Numbered from the stretch's first letter, positions 24,116 through 32,430 are shown. The stretch: 41,853 nt of DNA from Desulfarculales bacterium UBA702 (GCA_002298165.1 DBMI01000080.1:1-41853), one strand, 5' to 3'. The notes: generated by a model not told the origin, from the sequence alone. Translations and numbers: made by a program.

Positions 24116-25672
24116 TTACTCCAGCCAGAGCAAAGCGAAATATTTGACGTATTCGTCACGATCCACGAGCGGACGCAGAGACAGGCCTGCCCTTCGGGCC
24201 GTATCGAATACGTCGATCCCGGCCGCCTCCATGGAGGGCCTAGCCATGCGCGTGTTCACGCACATACCGTCCGGGGAGCAGACCGACTTGCAGAGCGAGC
24301 ACGGCCCCGCCCAATACGCGAATGCTTTGTAAAACCCAGCCGTAAATGCCTCCTTTTCGGCCTCAAGGACCTTAAGTTGGAAATCCCTCGTGGGTGGCTC
24401 CCCTTCCAGCAGCAACGCCCGCGAGTAGTCTTCGAGCATCCGTCTGGTCTCGGCGGGGGAAGGGCTGTTGGGGGGGCATTGGGGCTTTCCGTATTCGTCG
24501 CAGCCGAAACGGCAGCGCATGCCGGGCCATTCGGACACCTGGACGGCATCCGCCGCAATCGGCCTTACGCTGCGGAACCCGAGCGCCTTCATGCGAGCCG
24601 AAAGCCGGGTGACCCGATCGATCAGAAGCCTGGAAATCGCTTCAGCATTTTTTCCGGCAAAGATCACGCCCGTGTCCGACTCCAGAGGGATCAGATCGGT
24701 GAGAATAAGTCCCCTCTCTCTTAACCGATCGCACGTCCATTTTGCGGGGAACACCTTGCCGTTGAAGGTGTTGATCAGCATGTTCAGGTCGAAAAGGGCC
24801 GCCTTCTCCGAGCGGTGCTCCAGAAAGAAATCGTGGATCAACAAGGTCCCTCCGGCGCTCAATCGCTCGACCGCCTGATCGAGTAGATGTGCGGCCTCTG
24901 CTTCCGCGTAGGCGTGGAGCACATTGGAGAGGATCACAAGGTCGAAGGCGCCTTTTTCCACCGGCCACTGTTCCAGGACGTTCCCGGGACAAAAAGTGAT
25001 CCTGCCTCCTGAATTGACCCGGCTCAGCAACTCCGACGCGTACTCGACAACCGGCGGCAAATCGATCAATGTCGCCTTCGAATCGGGAAACCGCTCCAGG
25101 AAGCCAACGGATACGGCCCCGGAACCCGCGCCGACATCGAGGATGGCTCCTGAAAAATCGTCGAAGAACCGAAGGATTTCACTCGTCTTCGTCAGGGCCA
25201 CATCGTTCATGGCATCGATGTACGCGCGAATGCGCTCCTTCAGCACTTCGGGGTCGTCGGAATCCGATTCGCAAACCCTTGTCCCTTTTTTAACAGCGCC
25301 CTTAAGGTCCCCCCAGGGAGCGCGCAGACGCCGGCGCCACAGGATGGAGTTCCCCTGGTAGTGCTCCCTGCCCTTCACGAGATGCCGCGACGCGACTGTG
25401 GAGTTGTAGAAGCTTCCTGCGAAATGAGTCAGCAAGCCCAGCAAGCAAAGTGCATGGAGGAACCGCTCGGTCGATCGCGGGTCGAGATCGAGCACGCGCG
25501 CAATCTGCTCGGCTGTGGCTCCTTCCGGCTCCAGGATGGAGAAGACGTCCAGTTCCACCGCGGTGAAAAGCGTCTCCGAGAACCAGTACGCTGTTGCCAG
25601 ATCCTCAAGATACTGCGCCCCGTCGGCCTGGGGGTCCGGCGCAGGAATCGGCCTTTTGTTCCCGTCCATCAA
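24116..25672 (-). CDS. bzaC: BzaC-like SAM methyltransferase fused to a Cys-rich DUF2284 domain
   Basis: A 518-residue protein. Residues about 20-120 form a winged-helix dimerisation domain and about 125-330 an O-methyltransferase-type SAM domain with ILDVGAGSGAVSVGF and DLVILSNVLHAY. In the known pathway BzaC methylates the 5-hydroxyl of hydroxybenzimidazole. From about 350 to the end lies a second domain of DUF2284 (predicted metal-binding) type: Cys387, Cys391, Cys399 (CRFGCDEYGKPQCPP) and Cys458, Cys461, Cys465, Cys471 (CSLCKSVCSPDGMC), a ferredoxin-like spacing that could hold an iron-sulfur cluster. Its start overlaps the cobT stop by four bases (ATGA). Confidence 0.8.
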   Translation of the reverse strand: MMDGNKRPIPAPDPQADGAQYLEDLATAYWFSETLFTAVELDVFSILEPEGATAEQIARVLDLDPRSTERFLHALCLLGLLTHFAGSFYNSTVASRHLVKGREHYQGNSILWRRRLRAPWGDLKGAVKKGTRVCESDSDDPEVLKERIRAYIDAMNDVALTKTSEILRFFDDFSGAILDVGAGSGAVSVGFLERFPDSKATLIDLPPVVEYASELLSRVNSGGRITFCPGNVLEQWPVEKGAFDLVILSNVLHAYAEAEAAHLLDQAVERLSAGGTLLIHDFFLEHRSEKAALFDLNMLINTFNGKVFPAKWTCDRLRERGLILTDLIPLESDTGVIFAGKNAEAISRLLIDRVTRLSARMKALGFRSVRPIAADAVQVSEWPGMRCRFGCDEYGKPQCPPNSPSPAETRRMLEDYSRALLLEGEPPTRDFQLKVLEAEKEAFTAGFYKAFAYWAGPCSLCKSVCSPDGMCVNTRMARPSMEAAGIDVFDTARRAGLSLRPLVDRDEYVKYFALLWLE

Positions 25673-26733
25673 CTATTCCTGCACACCCCTGCGTCCTCGA
25701 AGGTGAGCATCTTATTGATCACCTGCGCAGCGGATTCGACGATGTTCATGGCGAGCGCCGCCCCGGTCCCCTCACCCAGTCTGAGGTTCAGGTTGAGGAT
25801 GGGCTTGAGCCCAAGCTCCTTCAGCATGAACTGGTGGCCGTACTCCAGGGACTGGTGACCGGATAACATGTACTCAAGCGATGCGGGGGCGAGGGTCTTG
25901 GCGATCAGCGCCCCGGCCGAGGAGATAAAGCCGTCCACCACGACGGGCGTCCTCCGGGCCGCGGCCCCCAGAATCAGCCCGGCGATGCCTCCGATCTCGA
26001 ATCCCCCGACTTTCGCCAAAACGTCGACCCCGTCTTTGGAGTCCGGCTTGTTCAGGGCGAGGGCCTTTTCGATGACACGGATCTTGTTCGCAAGGGCTGC
26101 GTCGTCTATCCCCGTTCCCCGGCCGGTAACTTCGTGCGCCGAGCATCCCGAAATGGCGGCCAGAATGGCGCTGCTAGGGGTCGTGTTGCCTATGCCCATG
26201 TCGCCCGTTGCAAGGAGTTCAACGCCTTCGTCGATCAGGAGGCCCGCAATCTCGATTCCGGTCTCCAGCGCTTTGACGGCCTGATCCCGGGTCATCGCAG
26301 GCCCTGCAGCCATATTGCGTGTCCCATAGTCTACCTTGCGGATGAGGACCTTTTCCGAAAACGATCCCAGCAAGTCGGAGCCGACCCCCATATCCACCAC
26401 GACCACCCGCGCTCCGGCAACTCCAGCCAGTACGTTTATGGCCGCGCCCCCGGCGATGAAGTTGGCGACCATCTGCAGGGTGACCTCCTTGGGGAATGCG
26501 CTCACACCTTCCTCGACAACACCGTGATCGCCCGCCATGGTGACCACCGCCTTGCGCGAAACGGACGGCTTGACGGTTTCCTTTACCGCTGCAAGCTGTT
26601 CGGCGATATCGAGCAGTTCGCCGAGACTTCCCCTGGGAATAGCCAGATTGTCGAGATGGTGTCTCGCCTTCGTTCGCCAATCGGCGCTCAAAGGCGCGAT
26701 TTTTTCAATGGTTTCCAGCAGTAACGAAGCCAT
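25669..26733 (-). CDS. cobT: nicotinate-nucleotide:dimethylbenzimidazole phosphoribosyltransferase
   Basis: A 354-residue protein, the normal CobT length. It carries MAGDHGVVEEGVSAFP, the GDMGIGNTTPSSA motif and the catalytic Glu321 in RLGEGTGAALA (Glu317 of the Salmonella enzyme). It transfers ribose phosphate from nicotinate mononucleotide to the lower-ligand base to give the alpha-ribotide. A CGGAG site precedes the ATG. It lies between cobS and bzaC, so base synthesis and base activation are encoded on one transcript. Confidence 0.95.
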   Translation of the reverse strand: MASLLLETIEKIAPLSADWRTKARHHLDNLAIPRGSLGELLDIAEQLAAVKETVKPSVSRKAVVTMAGDHGVVEEGVSAFPKEVTLQMVANFIAGGAAINVLAGVAGARVVVVDMGVGSDLLGSFSEKVLIRKVDYGTRNMAAGPAMTRDQAVKALETGIEIAGLLIDEGVELLATGDMGIGNTTPSSAILAAISGCSAHEVTGRGTGIDDAALANKIRVIEKALALNKPDSKDGVDVLAKVGGFEIGGIAGLILGAAARRTPVVVDGFISSAGALIAKTLAPASLEYMLSGHQSLEYGHQFMLKELGLKPILNLNLRLGEGTGAALAMNIVESAAQVINKMLTFEDAGVCRNS

Positions 26734-26765
26734 CAGAATTCTCCGATTGTTCCTGATTGTCCGAC

Positions 26766-27506
26766 TCAGCCGAGATTAGCTCCCAGCAACAGAAGCCCCG
26801 CCAGTTCGGCGCATTCGTTCAAAGCCCCGAGGACGTCCCCCGTGACGCCTCCGATCTTCCGATCGGCAAACCGGGCAAGGAGCATGGTTGCGACGAGAAC
26901 CGACGCCAACGCCGCAATTCCCTTTAATGGTCCGAGCAAAACGAGGGCCGCGCCGGCAGCGGTCGCCGTCGCAATGGACAACTGGCGCGCGACGACGCCG
27001 CTCACGAAGGAGCCCGTCCCATTGGTGCGGCTCACGTAGGGATAGCATGTTGCCGCATATACCTGGGCCCAGCGACCGAGGGCCGGGATTACGATCAAGG
27101 CTGCTCCTTTGAGCGGACCGGGGACCTGTCCAAGGAGCACGAACTTGCCCAGCACGATGAAAGCACCGGCAATAACGCCGTGAGCCCCGGCGCGGCTGTC
27201 GTGCATGATTTCGAGCATCCTCTCACGCGGCTTGCCGCTGAAGAAACCGTCAGCCGTATCCATCAGGCCGTCCCCGTGCATGTTCCCGGTGATCGCGACC
27301 AGGAAGAAGAGGGCGATGATATCGCAGACGCTTCCGGCGAAAACGAAGGACGCCGCCGTATGCAGCGCCGCCGCGAGAGCCCCGATAAGGAGCCCCACGA
27401 GTGGGAAAAGGGCCATGGACCGGGCCATGGCCTCCGAACTCACGCCGCTCTTTATGGCGACGGGTATCCGGGTCAGGAACTGCAATGCGACGAGCAGGCT
27501 CACCAC
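26766..27506 (-). CDS. cobS: cobalamin (cobamide) synthase
   Basis: A 246-residue integral membrane protein with the CobS signature NMHGDGLMDTADGFFSG and several hydrophobic helices. The start is GTG 27506 (or GTG 27503), preceded by GGAG eight bases upstream and giving the usual VSLLVALQFLTRIPV N-terminus; reading further upstream would run into bzaB. CobS joins AdoCbi-GDP to the alpha-ribotide made by CobT. cobU (kinase/guanylyltransferase) and cobC are not in the window, so those steps must be encoded elsewhere. Confidence 0.92.
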   Translation of the reverse strand: MVSLLVALQFLTRIPVAIKSGVSSEAMARSMALFPLVGLLIGALAAALHTAASFVFAGSVCDIIALFFLVAITGNMHGDGLMDTADGFFSGKPRERMLEIMHDSRAGAHGVIAGAFIVLGKFVLLGQVPGPLKGAALIVIPALGRWAQVYAATCYPYVSRTNGTGSFVSGVVARQLSIATATAAGAALVLLGPLKGIAALASVLVATMLLARFADRKIGGVTGDVLGALNECAELAGLLLLGANLG

Positions 27507-27520
27507 GGGGCAATCTCCGA

Positions 27521-28810
27521 TCAGGCGATGCCGAAGTATTTCGCCGCAACCTGGGCGGCGCAGTCGGGACCGCAAACGGCGCAGACGTGATCGTGGCCGT
27601 TCCCGTTGCCGTTTCCGCAGCTCGCCCTCACGATTTCCGGATCGATGGAAAGGCCGATCTGCCTATCGATGCTCAAAGCCACGCGGGCGCGGGCCATCTG
27701 AAGGTCCATCGCGAGCGCCTGCTTGTCTCCTCTGGCGAGGTCCGCCGCGTGCGCGGCGATACGGGCGGCGATGATCCCGTCCTTGATGTCCAGTTCGGTG
27801 GGAAGCCCCAGGTGCTCGGCGGGAGTTACGTTGCAGATGAAATCCGCTCCGGACGCTCCCGCTATGGCGCCGCCAATGGCCGAGGTGATGTGATCGTAGC
27901 CGGGGGCCACGTCGGTTGCAAGCGTCCCCAGTACAAAATAGGGCGCGCCGTTGCAGAGGCGCTTCTGGAGCAGCATGGTCGCCCTGACGTGGTGCATGGG
28001 GACATGTCCGGGACCTTCCACCATGACCTGAACTCCCGCGGCCTGGGCCCTTGCGACGAGTTCCCCGCCTATTATCATGCCCTGGAGTTGCGCGCCGTCG
28101 AGCGAGTCCGCCGTAGCTCCCGGCCTGATTGCGTCGCCGAGGCTCAGCGTCACGTCATAGCGGTAGAGAATTTCAAGCAGGCGGTCGAACTGTTCGTAGA
28201 GGGGGTTTTCCTTGTTGTTGTGCAGCATCCACCCGGTGAGGAAAGCCCCGCCGCGGCTCACGACGTCTGTGACCCGGCCGGTATTCTTGAGGCGCTTGAT
28301 GACGTCGAAGTTCAGCGCGCAGTGAATGGCCATGAAGTCCACGCCTTCCGCCGCCTGCTTTTCGACGGCCGCGAACATATCCTCGGGCTCCATTGCGACG
28401 ACGCTTCCGTTCTTTTCAATGGCCTCGACCGCGCACTGGTAGATGGGAACGCTCCCAACCGCAACTTTCGCGTGCGAGAGTGTCTGGCGGCGCATTCCGT
28501 CGATGTCGCCTCCGGTGCTCAAGTCCATTACGGCGTCCGCCCCATAATCCTGTGCTGTTGTGAGTTTTCTTGCCTCCATCTCTATATTGTCGCGGTCGCT
28601 GGATGTGCCTATAAGGGTGTTCACCTTTACCTTCAGGCCCTGTCCGATGCCGCAATAACTGAATTCATTACGCTTTATGTTTCTGGGGATAACGATCTTG
28701 CCCGACGCCACGCCGTCCTGAATGAACTTGACGTCCACCTTCTCCCGGTTCGCAACCATTTCCATCTCGGGCGTAATTTTGCCCGCACGGGCCGCAGTCA
28801 CCTGAGTCAT
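27521..28810 (-). CDS. bzaB: ThiC-paralogue, BzaB-like hydroxybenzimidazole synthase subunit
   Basis: A 429-residue radical SAM protein of the ThiC/BzaF superfamily. ThiC-like motifs include DLSTGGDID, VEGPGHVPMHH and GYDHITSAIGGAIA. The C-terminal cluster motif CAVCGPDC has Cys410, Cys413 and Cys417, a Cx2Cx3C spacing rather than the Cx2Cx4C of thiamine-pathway ThiC. It lacks the long N-terminal domain of true ThiC. A His/Asn/Gly stretch (GNGNGNGHDH) precedes the cluster. With the upstream paralogue it should convert aminoimidazole ribotide to 5-hydroxybenzimidazole. An AAGGA site precedes the ATG, 18 bases after the bzaA stop. Confidence 0.8.
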   Translation of the reverse strand: MTQVTAARAGKITPEMEMVANREKVDVKFIQDGVASGKIVIPRNIKRNEFSYCGIGQGLKVKVNTLIGTSSDRDNIEMEARKLTTAQDYGADAVMDLSTGGDIDGMRRQTLSHAKVAVGSVPIYQCAVEAIEKNGSVVAMEPEDMFAAVEKQAAEGVDFMAIHCALNFDVIKRLKNTGRVTDVVSRGGAFLTGWMLHNNKENPLYEQFDRLLEILYRYDVTLSLGDAIRPGATADSLDGAQLQGMIIGGELVARAQAAGVQVMVEGPGHVPMHHVRATMLLQKRLCNGAPYFVLGTLATDVAPGYDHITSAIGGAIAGASGADFICNVTPAEHLGLPTELDIKDGIIAARIAAHAADLARGDKQALAMDLQMARARVALSIDRQIGLSIDPEIVRASCGNGNGNGHDHVCAVCGPDCAAQVAAKYFGIA

Positions 28811-28828
28811 CGGCTCATCCTTTCTTTA

Positions 28829-30130
28829 TCAGCAGGTCCGCTCGGCGATGCCGAGGTACTGGGAGACCACTTTCATCGCACAATACTTTCCGCACATAGC
28901 GCACGCTTCCGAGGATTCTTCGCTGCGCCGGCTCCTGAGTTCTCTTGCCCGCTTGGGATCGAGCGCAAGATTGAGCTGCGCCTCCCAGTCGAGTTCTTTC
29001 CGGGCGCGGGAAAGCCGCAGATCCCAATCCGCCGCCCCGTTGATTCCCTTGGCCAGGTCCGCCGCATGGGCGCCGATGCGCGCGGCGATCACGCCCTCGC
29101 GCACCTGGGTGACGTCGGGGATGCTTCCAATGTGCTCGGCCGCCGTGACGTAGCAGATAAGCTCAGCCCCAGCCCAAGCTGCGATTGCTCCGCCTATGGC
29201 ACCGCTGATGTGATCGTAGCCGGATGCAATATCGGTTACGACGGGACCGAACACGAAATAGGGAGCGCCCCTGCAGAGGCTTTTCTGAAGCGTGACCGTC
29301 GCGTCGATGTGATTCAGAGGAACATGTCCGGGGCCCTTAACCATGATCTGGACGCCTGCTTCCCTGGCTCGGCGCACCATCTCTCCGAGGATGACCAGTT
29401 CGTGCACCTGCGCTCCATCGAGGGAGTCTGCCACACACCCCGGCCTCATGCCGTCAGCGAGGCTGAGCGTAACGTCATATTTGCGGGCGATCTCCAGCAC
29501 GCGGTCGTATTGCGTGTAAAGCGGGTTTTCTTCCCGGTTGTGGATCATCCACCCGATGAGGTGCGAGCCGCCGTAGCTGACGAGGGGATCAATCCGGCCT
29601 TCGCTTTTGGCCCTTTGAATGACGCCCATGGTCGTTCCGCAGTGCAGCGCGAGAAAGTCCACCCCGTCGGCCGCCTGGCGCTCGATCACTTCGAAGAGAT
29701 CGTCGGCCGTCATTTTGAGGGGAGAACCTCGCTTGACCGCCGCTTCGGCGATCGCTTGGTATAGGGGGAGGGTCCCAACAGGCGTAGACGTTGCGGCCAA
29801 GCTCTTCTTTCGCATGGCATCGATGTCCCCGCTGACGCTCAGGTCCATGACGCAGTCCGCTCCGGCATCTACCGCGACCTCGATTTTTTCGAGTTCGACA
29901 TCGATGGACGCTCTGGCGCCGTAGAGCCCGACACTGGCGCTTACCTTGGTGCGAAGACCCGTTCCGATCCCCGTCGGGATCAGTCCCTTGCGCTGTTTGT
30001 TGGCGGGGATGACGATCACTCCTTCCGCAACACCCTGTCTCACCTGCTCGGGCTCGATTCCTTCTTTTTCGGCGATGAATTTCATCGCCGCCGTAATATT
30101 CCCGGCGAGAGCTTCACTCAACTGGGTCAT
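28829..30130 (-). CDS. bzaA: ThiC-paralogue, BzaA-like hydroxybenzimidazole synthase subunit
   Basis: A 433-residue paralogue of the next gene, first in the operon. The start ATG at 30130 has CAGGAG nine bases upstream and an N-terminus (MTQLSEALAGNIT) matching that of bzaB; frames running further upstream cross the riboswitch leader. Motifs: DLSVSGDIDAMR, VKGPGHVPLNH, GYDHISGAIGGAIA and the cluster CAMCGKYC at Cys410, Cys413 and Cys417, the same positions as in bzaB. BzaA and BzaB together replace the single BzaF enzyme in other anaerobes. Which of the two corresponds to BzaA is taken from gene order in known bza operons. Confidence 0.8.
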   Translation of the reverse strand: MTQLSEALAGNITAAMKFIAEKEGIEPEQVRQGVAEGVIVIPANKQRKGLIPTGIGTGLRTKVSASVGLYGARASIDVELEKIEVAVDAGADCVMDLSVSGDIDAMRKKSLAATSTPVGTLPLYQAIAEAAVKRGSPLKMTADDLFEVIERQAADGVDFLALHCGTTMGVIQRAKSEGRIDPLVSYGGSHLIGWMIHNREENPLYTQYDRVLEIARKYDVTLSLADGMRPGCVADSLDGAQVHELVILGEMVRRAREAGVQIMVKGPGHVPLNHIDATVTLQKSLCRGAPYFVFGPVVTDIASGYDHISGAIGGAIAAWAGAELICYVTAAEHIGSIPDVTQVREGVIAARIGAHAADLAKGINGAADWDLRLSRARKELDWEAQLNLALDPKRARELRSRRSEESSEACAMCGKYCAMKVVSQYLGIAERTC

Positions 30131-30203
30131 AGGTCGATTCTCCTGATAGTTACTGTGTTGACTGGGCCGAACGGCCGGTTGGGGGACTTCCCCGTTAAAG
30201 CAC

Positions 30204-30239
30204 AAAAAAAGTCCATGCCGTTTTCCGGCATGGACTTTT
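30204..30239 (-). terminator. intrinsic terminator of the cobalamin riboswitch leader
   Basis: On the minus strand a 14-pair stem (AAAAGTCCATGCCG/CGGCATGGACTTTT, loop of five) runs directly into a seven-base T-run. It lies between the B12 box and the bzaA start, where the expression platform should be, so transcription would be cut before the operon when cobalamin is bound. Confidence 0.85.
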
Positions 30240-30289
30240 CCATCATCCATGGTTTTTGGCGCCGCCCCCCTCGAGGCGGAGCGCAAACA

Positions 30290-30475
30290 TTTCAGGCAGG
30301 TCTCCTGGCTCCCGGAGTAGCGCCCGATCCTCCCTTCCCGCCTGCCTTGCCGAATTAACGGACGACCGACGGTGGTTATGAGGCGGACTACCGGTTACAG
30401 TGGCGGGACCGCCCGGGATTTTCACCCGGTTCCCTATTCTCCCCTTAAGGGGCTCCTGGAATGTGGTCTTCCAAC
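30290..30475 (-). promoter_or_regulatory. adenosylcobalamin riboswitch
   Basis: Read on the minus strand, the conserved elements come in order: GGGAACCGGGTGAAAATCCC, CGGTCCCGCCACTGTAA, and the B12 box AGCCAGGAGACCTGCC at 30295-30310. The aptamer sits about 160 bases upstream of bzaA and is followed by an intrinsic terminator, so it is expected to switch the whole eight-gene operon off when adenosylcobalamin is plentiful. Confidence 0.93.
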
Positions 30476-30810
30476 TTTTCCGTCAACGATTATTATTCGG
30501 AGAATTCGGCTTTGTCAAAAAAAATCTTAGGGTCTCCTTGTCAGCATAGCGGTGGGACGTCTGCTATGAACCCCTACCCGATAGAAACGACCGGCGACGC
30601 ATCGACGCATCGGGCCGGCTGTGGAGCACACCAGGTTTGTCCAAGGGGTTCCTCGATGATTGAGACCACGTAGTACGATTTAGGCGGTCGATTCCACACG
30701 TTGAGCACACCATTCCTGCCCGAGGCGTATTCCATGACTTGCGACTAGGTGGGAGGGGGCAGGGGGTGATTTCACACGGGGGAGATCGGTTGATATTGCA
30801 GGCGGGAGCG
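30476..30810. other. gene-free stretch
   Basis: About 335 bases upstream of the riboswitch. It should include the promoter of the cobamide operon on the minus strand, but I could not pick convincing hexamers. No gene seen. Confidence 0.4.
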
Positions 30811-30854
30811 AGAACAAAGACGGCAGGGCCACATGCTTTGAGCCGACCCTGCCG
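30811..30854 (-). terminator. terminator of the PEP-CTERM gene relic
   Basis: CGGCAGGG (30821-30828) and CCCTGCCG (30847-30854) form an eight-pair stem. On the minus strand it is followed by the T-rich TCTTTGTTCT, and it begins about 30 bases after the PEP-CTERM stop codon. Confidence 0.65.
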
Positions 30855-30881
30855 TTGTCATTCTGCCTATATGCAACAAGT

Positions 30882-31300
30882 TTAGCCCAAATACTTCCTC
30901 TTCAGCCCGATCAGGCCGACGATACCGGAGCCCAAAAGCCAGAACGTGCCGGGTCCGGGGACAGTAGACGGGGTGCTAACCACGCTCAACCAGACATCCG
31001 TGCTTGTGTACCGAATGTCCCATTGCAGTCCGGGGTCCAGGGCCGGTCGGTTAAAATATTCAAATGTCCCGAAAATCCCACCTGCCGCGTGTAAAATGTC
31101 AAACTGTTGTCCCAGCGCGGGATCAAACCGTTCCAGAAGGATACGTCCAGAGCGCCATCGAGGAACCCCCTGCCCGTGATGTTCAGGAAATCATATGTGA
31201 TTCCCTGGCTAAGGCCTGCAAACTCTATGTCCAGGACGCCCAAACTCCCCTGAATGTAGTCGCCGGCAATGGTAAGCATCGAAGGAACCGGCGCGTACAC
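30882..31300 (-). pseudogene. frameshifted PEP-CTERM extracellular protein, C-terminal part
   Basis: The last frame ends with a PEP-CTERM sorting tail: VPGPGTFWLLGSGIVGLIGL then KRKYLG, i.e. VPGP motif, hydrophobic helix and basic end, the substrate signature of the EpsH/exosortase system. Upstream in this frame are FDPALGQQFDIL, GGIFGTF and WDIRYTSTDVWL, typical of Gly/Asn-rich PEP-CTERM surface proteins. The matching preceding part (SMLTIAGDYIQ, GITYDFLNITG, GALDVSFWNG) is in a different frame. The two join well if one T is restored in the GGTTTGAT run near 31124-31131, so a one-base deletion has broken the gene (or there is a sequencing error). Confidence 0.75.
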
Positions 31301-31448
31301 GCAGACCGCCGGTCAAACCAACAACAACGGCGCGATGAACCAGACCGCATTCGTCAACCATGGCTGGGTAATATCTTCTGCTCTCGAACATCCATATGTC
31401 CGTCCTTATATACGTGATCCATTATCAGTTTGTATTCGAAGTCAGTAA
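31269..31448 (+). pseudogene. inverted N-terminal-type fragment of the same PEP-CTERM family
   Basis: Read on the plus strand, this frame contains YTQTAGQTNNNGAMNQTAF, the kind of Asn/Gln/Thr repeat that normally lies upstream of the APGNSPGxLTIxGDYxQ segment in PEP-CTERM surface proteins. The APVPSMLTIAGDYIQ-like piece starts at the same place on the opposite strand. ACCGGCG (31287-31293) and CGCCGGT (31307-31313), a perfect seven-base inverted repeat, mark the meeting point. I infer that an inversion split the original gene. Confidence 0.45.
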
Positions 31449-31546
31449 CCTCACAATAACCTATGGTTTCCCATATGAGTCTTAAGAGTTTTTCATTTCA
31501 TTGTAGGCTTATCAAACTCGGTGAATTTCCGCAGCTGTGTCTTTTG

Positions 31547-32389
31547 TTAAGCTGCTCTTGACATGAGTCTTTTAATCCGCTCCTCCAAGGGCGGATGAGT
31601 GCTGAAGAGACTCACCAGCCCACCACCCCGAAGGGGATTAACTATGAACATGTGTGCTGTTGACGGGTTTGCCTCCATCGGAATCTTTTCGACTCCGACA
31701 TGGAGCTTCTGCAGAGCCGAGGCAAGATACTTCGGCTCCCCGGTCAGACTTGCTCCGCCCTCATCGGCGACGAACTCGCGGGACCTTGAAATGGCGAGTT
31801 GGATGAGAGTTGCCGCAAGTGAAGCAACAATCGAAAAGAGAATGGTCGCGAAAATACCGCCGCCATTTCTGTCCTCACTGCGCCCACCGCCAAGAATTGC
31901 TCCCCACTGGGCCATGGATGCCAGCATGCTGATTGCTCCCGCGAATGTTGCGGCAATACTCCCTATAAGGATATCCCGGTTCTTCACGTGCGCCAGTTCA
32001 TGGCCGAGCACGCCCATCAGTTCTTCTCGGTTTAGAATACGGAGAATACCGGATGTAACCGCAACCGCCGCATGTTCGGGGTTTCTCCCTGTTGCAAAGG
32101 CATTGGGAGTATCAATGTCAATGAGGTAGAGCTTGGGAATGGGAAGGCCCGCGCGCCCGCAAAGTTCGCGAATCATGGAATTGAGTTCTGGATATTCCGT
32201 TTCGCTTATTGGACGAGCCCCGTACATGGCGAGAACCATACGGTCACTGAACCAGTATGCTCCAAAGTTCATTGCGGCGGCCACGACGAGGGCAATCGCC
32301 ATGCCGGTATTCCCTCCAAGCGCCCTTCCTGCAAAAACCAGGAGGAGGGTCAAAATTGTCATGAAAAGCACAGTCCTCAGAGTCCTCAT
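31547..32389 (-). CDS. htpX: HtpX-family membrane zinc metalloprotease
   Basis: A 280-residue M48 protease. The zinc motif is HELAH in MGVLGHELAHVKNRD. Two N-terminal hydrophobic segments (about 5-40) and two further ones after the active site (GSIAATFAGAISML, IFATILFSIVASLAATL) place it in the inner membrane with the active site in the cytoplasm, and a Glu zinc ligand is expected in REFVADEGG. HtpX degrades misfolded membrane proteins. The start ATG at 32389 follows a GGAG site; ATGs at 32395 and 32401 are alternatives. A yybP-ykoY riboswitch lies just upstream, so expression probably responds to Mn2+. Confidence 0.9.
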   Translation of the reverse strand: MRTLRTVLFMTILTLLLVFAGRALGGNTGMAIALVVAAAMNFGAYWFSDRMVLAMYGARPISETEYPELNSMIRELCGRAGLPIPKLYLIDIDTPNAFATGRNPEHAAVAVTSGILRILNREELMGVLGHELAHVKNRDILIGSIAATFAGAISMLASMAQWGAILGGGRSEDRNGGGIFATILFSIVASLAATLIQLAISRSREFVADEGGASLTGEPKYLASALQKLHVGVEKIPMEANPSTAHMFIVNPLRGGGLVSLFSTHPPLEERIKRLMSRAA

Positions 32390-32430
32390 TTTCATCTCCA
32401 TTCAGAGAAGCATTTTCAGGTCCTGCGCTG

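Noticed and set aside
27401..29764. A 787-codon open frame on the plus strand
   Set aside because: It is antisense to cobS, bzaB and bzaA, all of which have clear family motifs; high GC makes the opposite strand appear open.
27521..30130. Thiamine ThiC (phosphomethylpyrimidine synthase) for the two paralogues
   Set aside because: Two shortened copies with Cx2Cx3C clusters inside a cobamide operon under a B12 rather than TPP riboswitch fit BzaA/BzaB better.
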